64,000 nt of DNA from Alloprevotella sp. (GCA_023663135.1 JAMPIE010000005.1:1-64000), one strand, 5' to 3'. Shown: positions 8,846-18,487, counted from the first letter of the stretch. The notes: generated from the letters alone by a model not told the origin. Numbers and translations: made by a program.

Positions 8846-8876
8846 TTGGCTATATAAGCAAAAGTCGTTATTTTTG
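8846..8876 (+). promoter_or_regulatory. Promoter for the tandem C10 peptidase genes
   Basis: TTG at 8846-8848 and TATTTTTG at 8869-8876 are 20 nt apart. The transcript would start near 8883, giving a leader of about 22 nt. Confidence 0.75.
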
Positions 8877-8904
8877 TACCATATTTCCACCTTAAATATA
8901 AGCC

Positions 8905-11784
8905 ATGAATCTGTCACATATATGCCGCGCGGCCATGATGGCCGCGTCGATGGGCATAATATCATATCCCGCAACGGCGCGCACCCTCTCGCCCGACGAG
9001 GCTTTAGGCCGCGCCTTAGGTTCTGACCGACAACAAGTAGGGCTGATGTCGCGAGGCTCCGGCCAGAGCAATTCACTTATGAAGCTCACCCACACCGGCC
9101 CCCTCGTCGGCCCCGGCAAGGCCCCGGCCTATTACGTCTACGAGGAGCAGGGGCGCTCCGCCTCCGGCAACGGCTTCCTCATCGCCTCGGCCGACGACCG
9201 CCTCCGCCCTGTCCTCGCCATCGCCGACGAGGGCACTTTCGCCCAGGCTCTCGAGCAGGAAAACACTCGCTGGTGGCTCTCGCAATATGAAGAAGAGATG
9301 GCCGCCTACCTCGACTCCCCGCAAGCCAAGGCCAACGATGGGCTCGCCTCCCGCTCAGGCTCTGTCTTTGCCAATTATGACCGATGGACCCCGATAGAGC
9401 CCATCGTCAAGACACGCTGGAACCAAGGCGCCCCCTACAACGCCAAGTGCCCCACAATAGGCGGTGTTTCAACCGTTACCGGATGTGTCCCTGTGGCGGT
9501 AGCCCAGGTGGTCAACGCCATCAGGCATTACGACGGCAAGGGCGAACGGACCTTGGGAGGCAAATATGATTCACCGGCCTACTTCAATTTTGAGGGATGG
9601 AAGCCCGACTTTGACAAGATGGATCCCTCAAGCAAGAGCTACGACACGGAGGAGGTGGCCACTCTGATGCTTGCCTGCGGCATTGCATCCGGCGTAGGCT
9701 ACGGCACCGGCGCCACCGGCGGAGAGTCAGTCATGCCCGGATTTGTGCAGTACATGGGCTACTCTCCCCACTCCCGCTCCGTGACCCGCAGCGGCTACTC
9801 CGCCGATGTGTGGGAATCAATGGTCTACGAGACTCTCCGGGCAGGTCGCCCAATGGCCTACAACGGCTCAGGCAGCGGCTCGCATGCCTTTGTATGCGAC
9901 GGCTACAGCGAAAACGGCCTCTTTCACTTCAACTGGGGTTGGGGCGGCATGAGCGACGGCTACTATGCCCTATCGGCTCTCAACCCCAAGACACAGGGCA
10001 TCGGCGGCTCCAACGGAGGATATGCCAACGGCCAGACCATAACCTTTTTTGTCGTTCCGGGCGAGAATGCCCCCAAGATTCCCTACAATCCCCTCCTCGC
10101 TCCCTGCTCCGTCATTTACCAAAGCGAATTGGGAAACCCTTCCATATCAGGGAACAACTATACCTTCAGAAATCCTCACACCGAAACGGGAGCAAGTGTA
10201 TACACGCTTGCGCCACTCCCCTATAAGCCCGGCCTTGAACTGCAAAACATCGACGATGGCACCGTGATTTTCATCGGAGAGAATGACTACCGCCGCCCCT
10301 CAGAATATCGCGACAATTCGATGGGCAATTTCACTGTGACCATCCCTTCGGGCACCTTGCCGGACAAAAGCCAATGGACTGTCTACCCGGCCTACAGCGT
10401 CGAGGGATATGAAGGACACTGGAGGATGGGTGTACAGGGAAACGTGCAAAAAGACCATTGGGTCCTGACCGTCAACGACCCCTACCTCAACTTCACCCCA
10501 ACCGACAAAGTGGTGGAAGACCCCGGGTTTATCGCAGCCGATTACAGTGTCAAGACCCTCTGCTCCGAGTACAAGAGCAACCGTGTGGGCTGCCTCGTGA
10601 CCAACGTCAACGACTATGACCTCACCATTAAACTCGGCTTCGTCCTGATAAGCGACGATGGGACAATGACACCCCTCGCCGACGCCACGACAATGATATG
10701 CGCCAAGGAGACCAAGGAGTTCAGCCTCTCGTTTGCCACATCAGGCATCAACCCCGGCAAGTATCGTCTGTGCCTCTACAGCCACACCCACGGCCTGCTC
10801 ATTGATGAAAAGGGTATTGAGGTGAATGTGACAAAGGAGTCCGGCAACGGGAACGGAAACGCCCTCTATGCCAGTGATGCCTCGGTGGGCCTGTGGATAG
10901 ACGGCGGGTTCTCCCCACTGCAATCAGCAGTCATCCCTCAAGGCAAATCCTTTGCCGGAGTCACTTCCTTCAGGAAAGGCAGTTATGCGGGGACTACCCT
11001 CACCTACTATCTCGCGTTCTTCGAGCATGGGCAAGTGAGGCTCGACAAGATGGTCGGCGACAAGTTTCTCATCGGTGAAAGCAGGCCTATCGGCAACACG
11101 CCCGCCGAGGAAGACAGGTTTGAAATCACCCCTTCCCTCCCCGTCGGCAACTACACGATGGCTTTCCTTGACCGCAACAACAATTTGCTCGGCGAGACTG
11201 CCGACTTCTCGGTGGGGTTCAGCGACGGCACTGTATTTTATAAGGTAAACGACGACAATAAGAGCGTCACGGCTCATTCCCTCTCCGACAGCGGCATCAC
11301 AAAGGTTGAGTTCCCCGCTGAAGTGAACGGCTATGCACTGACCGCCATCGGCTCAAATGTATTCAACGGAAACAGGAACATAGAGTACGTGACCGTCCCG
11401 GCATCGGTCTCCCGCATCGAGGCCAACGCCTTCCGCGCCACCACCGGTCTCAAATCGGTTACCTTCCATCCATCCGTCCCCCCTTACGCCCATTCGGCCA
11501 CGCTCTTTTACGGCACCAACCCCGACGTAAAGATTTATGTAGCGCCGGAACATTACGACGCTTACGCCGCAAACTTCAATTCGTCAGGCACCCTATGCCG
11601 CATAGCCGACTTGACCTATGACCTCAACGGCGACAATCTTGTCACCGTCGCCGACGTCACTTTCCTGGTGGCACGCATCCTCGAGGCAAGCAAGGACCCG
11701 CGATATGACCTCGACGGGAAAAACGGCGTGGATGTCGGCGACGTAACCCTCCTCGTCGGCATTATCCTACAAGCTGAAAAATGA
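8905..11784 (+). CDS. Secreted C10-family cysteine peptidase with Spi prodomain, LRR-like and dockerin-like regions
   Basis: This 959-residue protein resembles streptopain (SpeB)-type C10 peptidases of Bacteroidales. In order it has a signal peptide (1-25), a Spi/prodomain (about 30-150), a catalytic domain with nucleophile C194 (VTGCVPVAVAQ) and H327 (GSHAFVCDGY) followed by FNWGWGG, about 400 residues of beta-rich sequence, a BspA-type leucine-rich repeat segment (about 780-890: AIGSNVFNGN, YVTVPASVSRIEANAF), and a C-terminal pair of dockerin-like repeats (DLNGDNLVTVADVTFLV and DLDGKNGVDVGDVTLLV). The prodomain would keep the zymogen inactive until cleavage. Its stop overlaps the next gene's ATG (ATGA, 11781-11784). 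Target proteins are unknown. Confidence 0.92.
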   Translation: MNLSHICRAAMMAASMGIISYPATARTLSPDEALGRALGSDRQQVGLMSRGSGQSNSLMKLTHTGPLVGPGKAPAYYVYEEQGRSASGNGFLIASADDRLRPVLAIADEGTFAQALEQENTRWWLSQYEEEMAAYLDSPQAKANDGLASRSGSVFANYDRWTPIEPIVKTRWNQGAPYNAKCPTIGGVSTVTGCVPVAVAQVVNAIRHYDGKGERTLGGKYDSPAYFNFEGWKPDFDKMDPSSKSYDTEEVATLMLACGIASGVGYGTGATGGESVMPGFVQYMGYSPHSRSVTRSGYSADVWESMVYETLRAGRPMAYNGSGSGSHAFVCDGYSENGLFHFNWGWGGMSDGYYALSALNPKTQGIGGSNGGYANGQTITFFVVPGENAPKIPYNPLLAPCSVIYQSELGNPSISGNNYTFRNPHTETGASVYTLAPLPYKPGLELQNIDDGTVIFIGENDYRRPSEYRDNSMGNFTVTIPSGTLPDKSQWTVYPAYSVEGYEGHWRMGVQGNVQKDHWVLTVNDPYLNFTPTDKVVEDPGFIAADYSVKTLCSEYKSNRVGCLVTNVNDYDLTIKLGFVLISDDGTMTPLADATTMICAKETKEFSLSFATSGINPGKYRLCLYSHTHGLLIDEKGIEVNVTKESGNGNGNALYASDASVGLWIDGGFSPLQSAVIPQGKSFAGVTSFRKGSYAGTTLTYYLAFFEHGQVRLDKMVGDKFLIGESRPIGNTPAEEDRFEITPSLPVGNYTMAFLDRNNNLLGETADFSVGFSDGTVFYKVNDDNKSVTAHSLSDSGITKVEFPAEVNGYALTAIGSNVFNGNRNIEYVTVPASVSRIEANAFRATTGLKSVTFHPSVPPYAHSATLFYGTNPDVKIYVAPEHYDAYAANFNSSGTLCRIADLTYDLNGDNLVTVADVTFLVARILEASKDPRYDLDGKNGVDVGDVTLLVGIILQAEK

Positions 11785-14700
11785 ATCTATCCAATATGAA
11801 ACACCTCAACCGTCTATACATTGCCCTGCTCGCCTCAGGAATAGCCGCCATCCCGGCAATGGCGCGCACCCTCTCGCCCGACGAGGCTTTAGTCCGCGCC
11901 TTAGGCTCTGACCGACAACAAGTCGGGCTGATGTCGCGAGGCTCCGGCCAGAGCAATTCGCTCATGAAGCTCACCCACACCGGGCCGCTCGTAGGATCGG
12001 GCAAGGCCCCGGCCTATTACGTCTATGAAGAGCAGGGGCGCTCCGCCTCCGGCAACGGCTTCCTCATCGCCTCGGCCGACGACCGCCTACGCCCAGTCCT
12101 CGGCATCGCCGACGTGGGCACTTTCGCCCAGGCTCTCGAGCAGGAAAACACCCGCTGGTGGCTCTCTCAGTATGAAGAAGAGATTAATGCCTATCTCGAT
12201 TCCCCCCGTGCACAAGACGATGCCCTCTCATCACGCGCCGGCTCAGTCTTCGACAACTACGCCAAATGGACTGAAATCAAGCCACTGGTAAAATCAGAAT
12301 GGGCTCAACATGAGCCTTATAACAATTTATGCCCATTAATTAATGGGAAACGAGCTCTCACTGGATGTGTGCAAACTGCGACAGCCCAAATTATCCGAAC
12401 ACTTAGATATTATAAAGGCCAAGGAAGCAATACGCTTAACGGCTATGATGGGCAGGCAACCTTCAATTATGCAGCATGGGAACCAAATTGGGATTTAATG
12501 CTTGACAAATATACCGGTTCATCGGCATCTAACGCGCAAAATGAAGAGGTAGCAAAACTCAACCTTGCCTGCGGCGTTGCTGCCTCAGGCATAGCCTACG
12601 GACTTGATGCCACCAGCGCATACAGCCCGGTTCCCGGTATTGTCACCTACATGGGCTATGATTCGCGGTCGCGTCGCATTGACCGCAGTGGATACCGCAC
12701 CGAAGTGTGGGAAGAATTCATCTATGAAAATCTTAAACTCGGACGTCCGCTCATGTACTCAGGGAAAAGCAATGGCGGCCATGCCTTTGTTTGCGATGGA
12801 TATAAGGATAATGGTCTATTCCATATCAATTGGGGATGGGATGGTAGTTGTGACGGAAACTTCTCCCTCTCGGCTCTTAATCCGGTAGGAACACAAGGTG
12901 AAGGCGCAAGCGATTCCGGATATAACTTCTATCAGGCCGCGACCATCTTTGTCGTACCCGGCTCAGAGGTTCCCGAATTACCGGAGGCTCCGGTCACCAA
13001 GCCATGCAATGTCGTATATGCCGGAGGACTACCTATGCCTATTATATCAGGTGCCGGGACAATGTACTATGGTTTTAAAGGAGGAAATTTTAGATTTACC
13101 GAGCAAAATACCAATCTCGATGGAATGGGGCCAATGGAATATGGTATAGGAATTATTCTTCGCAATGCCGATGATTCAAATGAACCTGAAGTGTTCGTTG
13201 AACCAATGAATTACATAAAGCCATCGAAATTTCAGGAAACTGAAAAAAGTTTTAACGTTGAACTATCCTCAATTGTCTCCACTCTTCCCGGAACAAGATA
13301 TTTGGCTTATCCCGGTTTTTGCGTAACCGATAAAGAATATGTTGGTAAGTACTGGCAAGTAGCGACCTTTGGAGGTACTCCAAAGCAAGACCATTGGCTA
13401 CTTACTCTACAAAATGATGGAAAAGGCAACTACATAAAAAATTTCGCATTGGCCGACCGCCTCAATCCCGGTATAGGCACCACCAGTTATTCTGCCACTC
13501 CATTCTACCAATATAGTGAATACTGCGCTGTGTCATGTGATATGACCAATATCTCAGGCTCTGACTTCACATCGACCGTTAAGTTTGGCATTGAAAACGA
13601 AGATGGCCAGCTTTTAAGAGTCTTTGGTGCCCCCAATTATATATTCATATCTGATGGTGAGACACGCAAAGTGTCATCCTACTTTGCCAACATCGGCAAT
13701 AATGGCAATCCCATAAATGAAGTTGGCAAATACCGATTACGTCTCTTTGATACCGCATTTAATCTGCCGTTTGATGATAATTATCTGGAAGTGGAGATAC
13801 TCGAAGGCAGCGGAACCACCAATGGGAAAGGCGATGCACCGATGGGACAATGTGAAATCGGATATTGGGTTGATGGTAAATATGCCAAACCCTCACCTAT
13901 AAGCATTGCTTTGGGCGACACCTATACATTTACCACCTCTATCAGCCCCAATTTGGCTCAAGAGATGGAGTATAGCATTGCTATCTACGACACAAGCACT
14001 GATCTTGACAAGGCTACCCCTATTTGGATACAAAAGGTCGCCAATCATCGTTTTACATGTGCTTCTCAGCATATGATAGGCGATGTTGTCAATCTACAAA
14101 TTGACAACATACCTTCCGGAAGCTATACCATGGCCTTCATTGGATCGTACACTCAGTTGAATGATTATGGAGATTGGGATGGAGAAACGTATACAAATGT
14201 ATTGCTTAGCTTTCCCACCGAGCTGCTAATCGGAGAGATGAACAATGGCATATTATACATTCCGAACGAAGACAAGACATCGCTCAAAGCTTATCGGCTT
14301 GCTACGGGTGAAAATCCAAAGGAGATGACTGTTGCGGATCAGATAAATGGTAAAAAGGTTACTACCTTAGGCTCATTAATGTTTGACGGCAACAAGACGA
14401 TTGAGAGCGTGGTGTTGCCCGCTTCCATCACTAAGGTTGAGCCTAACGCATTTCGCGGCACCATCAATCTTCGCTCGGTGGTGTTTAACGGCCCGACTGT
14501 CCCCTACGATTATTCGGCCACTGCCTTCTACGGCACCAACTCCGATCTCGGCGTGTTTGTCCCGGAACAATACTATAATGCTTATGCCAAGGGCTTCCAG
14601 TCGTCGGGCACCCTCTACAAGATTGCTACGGAGCTGAAGGCTTCCTCTTCATCCCTGAGCATGGTTGCCGGCGAGTCTAAGGTCATAAGCTTCACCGTCA

Positions 14701-15092
14701 CTCCCGCCGATAATGTAAGGGTTGAGGCTATCTCATCCGACGAAAGTACGGCCACGGCCTCAGTCGACGGCACGAAGCTCACCGTCAACGCCCTCAAGGG
14801 GGGCGAATCCAATGTGACACTCATCGCCGGCGGCGGCGTGGCCAACCCTATTGAAATCAAGGTGAAAGTCAACGACTCAGGCTCACAGGAGCCGGAGACT
14901 CCGGTCGATCCCACCGACCTCAAATATGACCTCAACAACGACAAAGCTGTCAACGTGGGTGACGTCACTTTCCTCGTGGGGCGCATCCTCCAAAACGACC
15001 AAGACCCTCGCTATGACCTCGACGGCAAAAAAGGCGTAAGCGTAGGCGACGTAACATTTCTCGTAGGCATCATCCTCAAAGCTCAGAAATAA
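11781..15092 (+). CDS. Second secreted C10-family cysteine peptidase, paralogue of the preceding gene
   Basis: The 1103-residue product repeats the design of its neighbour: signal peptide (about 1-28), Spi/prodomain, catalytic C196 (LTGCVQTATAQ) and H334 (GGHAFVCDGY) with INWGWDG, beta-rich middle, LRR-like segment, then an extra BIG2-like Ig domain (about 955-1035) and two dockerin-like repeats. The prodomain DNA (11856-12185) aligns without gaps to 8971-9300 with about 20 differences counted by eye, while the catalytic domains have diverged strongly. From about 12290 to 14600 the DNA is visibly richer in A and T than the rest. The start could also be the Met at residue 6. A strong terminator follows. 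Confidence 0.92.
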   Translation: MNLSNMKHLNRLYIALLASGIAAIPAMARTLSPDEALVRALGSDRQQVGLMSRGSGQSNSLMKLTHTGPLVGSGKAPAYYVYEEQGRSASGNGFLIASADDRLRPVLGIADVGTFAQALEQENTRWWLSQYEEEINAYLDSPRAQDDALSSRAGSVFDNYAKWTEIKPLVKSEWAQHEPYNNLCPLINGKRALTGCVQTATAQIIRTLRYYKGQGSNTLNGYDGQATFNYAAWEPNWDLMLDKYTGSSASNAQNEEVAKLNLACGVAASGIAYGLDATSAYSPVPGIVTYMGYDSRSRRIDRSGYRTEVWEEFIYENLKLGRPLMYSGKSNGGHAFVCDGYKDNGLFHINWGWDGSCDGNFSLSALNPVGTQGEGASDSGYNFYQAATIFVVPGSEVPELPEAPVTKPCNVVYAGGLPMPIISGAGTMYYGFKGGNFRFTEQNTNLDGMGPMEYGIGIILRNADDSNEPEVFVEPMNYIKPSKFQETEKSFNVELSSIVSTLPGTRYLAYPGFCVTDKEYVGKYWQVATFGGTPKQDHWLLTLQNDGKGNYIKNFALADRLNPGIGTTSYSATPFYQYSEYCAVSCDMTNISGSDFTSTVKFGIENEDGQLLRVFGAPNYIFISDGETRKVSSYFANIGNNGNPINEVGKYRLRLFDTAFNLPFDDNYLEVEILEGSGTTNGKGDAPMGQCEIGYWVDGKYAKPSPISIALGDTYTFTTSISPNLAQEMEYSIAIYDTSTDLDKATPIWIQKVANHRFTCASQHMIGDVVNLQIDNIPSGSYTMAFIGSYTQLNDYGDWDGETYTNVLLSFPTELLIGEMNNGILYIPNEDKTSLKAYRLATGENPKEMTVADQINGKKVTTLGSLMFDGNKTIESVVLPASITKVEPNAFRGTINLRSVVFNGPTVPYDYSATAFYGTNSDLGVFVPEQYYNAYAKGFQSSGTLYKIATELKASSSSLSMVAGESKVISFTVTPADNVRVEAISSDESTATASVDGTKLTVNALKGGESNVTLIAGGGVANPIEIKVKVNDSGSQEPETPVDPTDLKYDLNNDKAVNVGDVTFLVGRILQNDQDPRYDLDGKKGVSVGDVTFLVGIILKAQK

Positions 15093-15109
15093 CATACAAA
15101 CATTTAGCC

Positions 15110-15148
15110 GGGGGCACCCTCGTGATAGAGGGCGCCCCCTCTTTTTTT
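15110..15148 (+). terminator. Intrinsic terminator of the peptidase pair
   Basis: A 12-bp stem (GGGGGCACCCTC paired with GAGGGCGCCCCC, one mismatch) with a 6-nt loop is followed by a T-tract. It separates the peptidase genes from the oxalate cassette. Confidence 0.9.
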
Positions 15149-15250
15149 CTCGTGTGGAAACCTTTCTGCCCGCTGTCTTGTTGTTATGTCAAAAGCCTTA
15201 TGAGCCAATGCCCATGGGCCACAACAAAAAACACACACATAATCTATATT

Positions 15251-16546
15251 ATGAACACCGCACCTCTTCAAGGCATTAAGGTCGTCGACTTCACCAATGT
15301 GCAGTCGGGACCGTCATGTACCCAGCTCCTGGCCTGGCTCGGAGCCGACGTGACCAAGATAGAGCGCCCCGGCTCGGGCGACGCCACGCGTAATGAGATT
15401 CAGTTTGACCCTGATTGCCCCTCCTACTACTTCCTCCAGCTCAACTCCAACAAGAAGAGCCTCACCCTCGACGCCGCCACCCCCGACGGCAAGGAAATCC
15501 TCACCAAGCTCATCCAGCAGGCCGACATCTTCATCGAAAACCTCCATCCGGGGGCTATGGACAAGCTCGGCTTCTCATGGGAGGAGGTCCACAAGCTCAA
15601 CCCCAAGTGTATCTACGCCACCATCAAGGGTTTCCCTGTTAGCTCCAAGTATGCCCACCTTAAGGCCTACGAGCCTGTAGCTCAGGTTACCGCCGGCGCT
15701 GCCTCCACCACCGGATGGTGGGAGGGCGACAATGCCGTGCCCACCCAGAGCGGCGCTGCCCTGGGTGATTCCAACACCGGCATGCACTGCACCATCGGCA
15801 TCCTCGCCGCCCTCGTCCAGCGCGAGAAGACCGGCGAAGGCTGCTTCGTCTACCAGTCGATGCACAACGCCTGCCTCAACCTCTGCCGTATCAAGACCCG
15901 CGACCAGCTCACCCTCGACCGCCTCGGCTACCTCACCCAGTTCCCGCAATACCCCAACGAGAAGTTCCCCGACTTCGTTCCCCGTTCGGGCAATCAGGAG
16001 GGCTCAGGCGTCCTCGGCTGGACCTACAAGTGCAAAGGCTGGGAGACCGACCCCAACGCCTACGCCTACGTCATCTTCCAGCGCGGCAAGAAAGACTTTG
16101 AGCTTGCCTGTCAGGCCTTTGGCTTCCAGGATTGGCTCACCAACCCTGACTTCAACACCGCCGACGCTCGCGACAAGCACAAACAAGAGGTCATTGCCCG
16201 CGTCCAGCAGTGGTGTCTCGACAAGACCAAGTATGAGGTCACCGATATCCTCTCCAAGGCCGGTGTCCCCGTGGCTCCCGTGCTCAACACCAAGGAGATC
16301 ATGACCGACCAGAGCCTCTATGACGGCAACACCCTCGTTAAGATCAACCAGGGCGGCAAGGTAGGCGAATTTGTCACCGTCGGTGTGCCCTTCACCATGA
16401 GCAATTACCAGCCCACCTACGGCCCATGCCCCACCCTCGGCGGCAACACCGACGAGGTGCTCAAGGGTCTCGGTTACACCGACGACCAGATAGCCTCGTT
16501 TGCCAAGAACGGCACCACCGCCCCGCTTGCCAACGGACAGATGTAA
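15251..16546 (+). CDS. frc: Formyl-CoA:oxalate CoA-transferase
   Basis: Frc moves CoA from formyl-CoA to oxalate, making oxalyl-CoA and formate. The 431-residue class III CoA-transferase has PLQGIKVVDFTNVQSGPSC at its N terminus, LGADVTKIERPGSGD, and the catalytic aspartate D173 in LGDSNTGMHC, matching D169 of the Oxalobacter enzyme. The flexible glycine loop of characterised Frc (GGGGQP) is here replaced by EGSGVL near residues 250-255, followed by a conserved GWTYKCKGWE. Oxalyl-CoA decarboxylase 86 bp downstream makes the Frc assignment much more likely than another CAIB-BAIF transferase. The ATG at 15251 follows an A-rich leader; upstream codons lie in the preceding terminator. No consensus -7 box was found. 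Confidence 0.9.
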   Translation: MNTAPLQGIKVVDFTNVQSGPSCTQLLAWLGADVTKIERPGSGDATRNEIQFDPDCPSYYFLQLNSNKKSLTLDAATPDGKEILTKLIQQADIFIENLHPGAMDKLGFSWEEVHKLNPKCIYATIKGFPVSSKYAHLKAYEPVAQVTAGAASTTGWWEGDNAVPTQSGAALGDSNTGMHCTIGILAALVQREKTGEGCFVYQSMHNACLNLCRIKTRDQLTLDRLGYLTQFPQYPNEKFPDFVPRSGNQEGSGVLGWTYKCKGWETDPNAYAYVIFQRGKKDFELACQAFGFQDWLTNPDFNTADARDKHKQEVIARVQQWCLDKTKYEVTDILSKAGVPVAPVLNTKEIMTDQSLYDGNTLVKINQGGKVGEFVTVGVPFTMSNYQPTYGPCPTLGGNTDEVLKGLGYTDDQIASFAKNGTTAPLANGQM

Positions 16547-16632
16547 GATAGACCCACATATACCTCTCCTCTCTCCTCCTTTTTCTCCTCTCCCCCTTCC
16601 TCATAACCAAAATATCTTAATCTTACCTCATT

Positions 16633-18366
16633 ATGGCAACCCCCGCTACAACTAATACGACACCCAAATTCCCGGAACAAGTCACCGGTATGTATGTGCT
16701 CGCTGAAGCATTGCGCCGCCTTAATCTCAACGACGTGTATGGCCTTATAGGCATCCCCGTTACCGAGGCCGCATATGCCATGCAGAAAGTGGGCATCAAC
16801 TATTATGGCTTCCGCTTTGAGCAGCAGGCCGGTATGGCCGCCGCCACCCATGGCTACCTCACGAAGAAGCCCGGTGTGCTCCTCACCGTATCTTCCCTCG
16901 GCTTCCTCAACGGCCTGACAGCCACAATCAACGCCACTGTCAATTGCTACCCGATGATACAAATCTCGGGCGCATCCGATCCCCAGATGGTCGACATGGA
17001 CATGGGCACATATGAGCAGCTTGACCAGCTTAACTCAGCTCGTCCCTACGTCAAGGCCGCTTTCCGTTGCTCCCACGCCAAAGACATCCCCCAGGCCTTG
17101 GCTCGCGCCTATCGCGCCGCCGTCAGCGGCCGCCCCGGCGGTGTCTATATTGACATGACCACCCCCGCCCTCGGTGAGATAGTGAATGCCGCCGACATGG
17201 AGCCCCTCTATTATACTCCCGTCGACGTCTATTCCACCGTGGCACCCACTCAAGAGGCTGTCGATCGCGCCGTGGAGACTCTTCTCTCGGCCAAGCGTCC
17301 TGCCATCCTCCTCGGCAAAGGCGCTGCCTATGCACAGGTCGACGACAAAATCAAGACCCTCATCGAGACCTATAAGATACCTTATCTCCCTATGTCTATG
17401 GCCAAGGGTCTTATGCCCGACTCTGGCCCTCTGAGCGCCATCTCTTGCCGCTCCACCATCATGGAGAAGGCCGATGTGGTGATGGTAATAGGAGCCCGCA
17501 TCAACTGGATGGTATCCTTCGGCAAGGGCAAATGGAACCCCCAGATGAAGTTTATCCAGCTCGACGTAGAGCCTAAGGAGATCGACCGCAATGTGCCCAT
17601 CACGGCTCCCGTAGTGGGCGAGATGGGGCAGAGCCTCGACATGATTCTCGCCGGCTTGAAAGGCAAGACCATGGCCACCGACCCCGCTTGGCTCGCCTCC
17701 CTCCAGGAGGAGACCAAGGCCAAGAACGCCAAGTTTGAAGCTCGCGTAGAGGCCGCTGCCCCCGCTATGCCCATGACCCACTGGACTGCCCTCGGCGTCA
17801 TCAAGCCCATCATCGAAGGCAATCCCGACCTTATCCTGGTTAACGAGGGAGCAAATACCCTCGACGACACTCGCGACGCCATCAACATGAGCCTCCCGCG
17901 TAAGCGTGTCGACTGTGCCTCATGGTCTATCATGGGCATGGGCATGGGTTCTTGCATTGGTGCCGCAGTCTCAACCGGCAAGAGCGTTGTGGCTGTCCTC
18001 GGCGACTCCGCCTTTGGATTTACCGGAATGGACTTTGCCACCATCTGCCGCTACAAGCTCCCCGTCGCTGTAGTCGTGTTCAATAACGGCGGCATATACA
18101 ACGGCATAGGAGTTGACCCCTCCGGCAAAGGCAACCCCGCGCCCACCACGCTTGACATCGACGCCAAGTATAACCTCATCGGCGAGGCCTTCGGAGCCAA
18201 GGGCTATGACGTCAAGACACCCGCCGAGCTTAAGGCCGCCCTCGAAGAGGCTATCGCTTCCAAGGCGCCGGCTCTTATCAACATTGAGCTTGCTGCCGAC
18301 TCCGGCAAGGAGAGCGGCCACATCGGATACCTCAACCCCGCCCCGCTCTTCGACTATACGGTATAA
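16633..18366 (+). CDS. oxc: Oxalyl-CoA decarboxylase (ThDP-dependent)
   Basis: Oxc decarboxylates oxalyl-CoA to formyl-CoA and CO2, regenerating the donor used by Frc. The 577-residue protein has the three ThDP-enzyme domains: pyrimidine-binding (about 15-180, catalytic Glu in YGFRFEQQAG), central (200-330), and pyrophosphate-binding (380-560, GDSAFGFTGMD through NNGGIYNG, the Mg/ThDP motif). YEQLDQL near residue 125 and the C-terminal GKESGHIGYLNP match Oxc rather than acetolactate synthase or the related 2-hydroxyacyl-CoA lyase. A pyrimidine-rich stretch at 16564-16606 precedes the start. With Frc it forms a closed CoA cycle; formate export and proton use are expected consequences. Confidence 0.94.
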   Translation: MATPATTNTTPKFPEQVTGMYVLAEALRRLNLNDVYGLIGIPVTEAAYAMQKVGINYYGFRFEQQAGMAAATHGYLTKKPGVLLTVSSLGFLNGLTATINATVNCYPMIQISGASDPQMVDMDMGTYEQLDQLNSARPYVKAAFRCSHAKDIPQALARAYRAAVSGRPGGVYIDMTTPALGEIVNAADMEPLYYTPVDVYSTVAPTQEAVDRAVETLLSAKRPAILLGKGAAYAQVDDKIKTLIETYKIPYLPMSMAKGLMPDSGPLSAISCRSTIMEKADVVMVIGARINWMVSFGKGKWNPQMKFIQLDVEPKEIDRNVPITAPVVGEMGQSLDMILAGLKGKTMATDPAWLASLQEETKAKNAKFEARVEAAAPAMPMTHWTALGVIKPIIEGNPDLILVNEGANTLDDTRDAINMSLPRKRVDCASWSIMGMGMGSCIGAAVSTGKSVVAVLGDSAFGFTGMDFATICRYKLPVAVVVFNNGGIYNGIGVDPSGKGNPAPTTLDIDAKYNLIGEAFGAKGYDVKTPAELKAALEEAIASKAPALINIELAADSGKESGHIGYLNPAPLFDYTV

Positions 18367-18394
18367 TACCACGGTCTACTGAAAACTCATGTGC

Positions 18395-18444
18395 ATCATG
18401 GCCTGTCATGACACACTGCATGATAGGCCATGATATCATTTTTC
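18395..18444 (+). terminator. Strong hairpin plus T-run between oxc and the permease gene
   Basis: A 16-bp uninterrupted stem (ATCATGGCCTGTCATG with CATGATAGGCCATGAT, one G-U pair in RNA) with an 8-nt loop is followed by ATCATTTTTC. It looks like a terminator or attenuator that would lower permease expression relative to frc-oxc. Confidence 0.75.
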
Positions 18445-18487
18445 AACACACACTCACACATTTCCCCTAACCCCCCACGATTCAACT

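Noticed and set aside
11611-15092. Dockerin repeats as evidence of a cellulosome
   Set aside because: No cohesin, scaffoldin or cellulase is present, and the phylum is not known for canonical cellulosomes; only the repeat itself is claimed.
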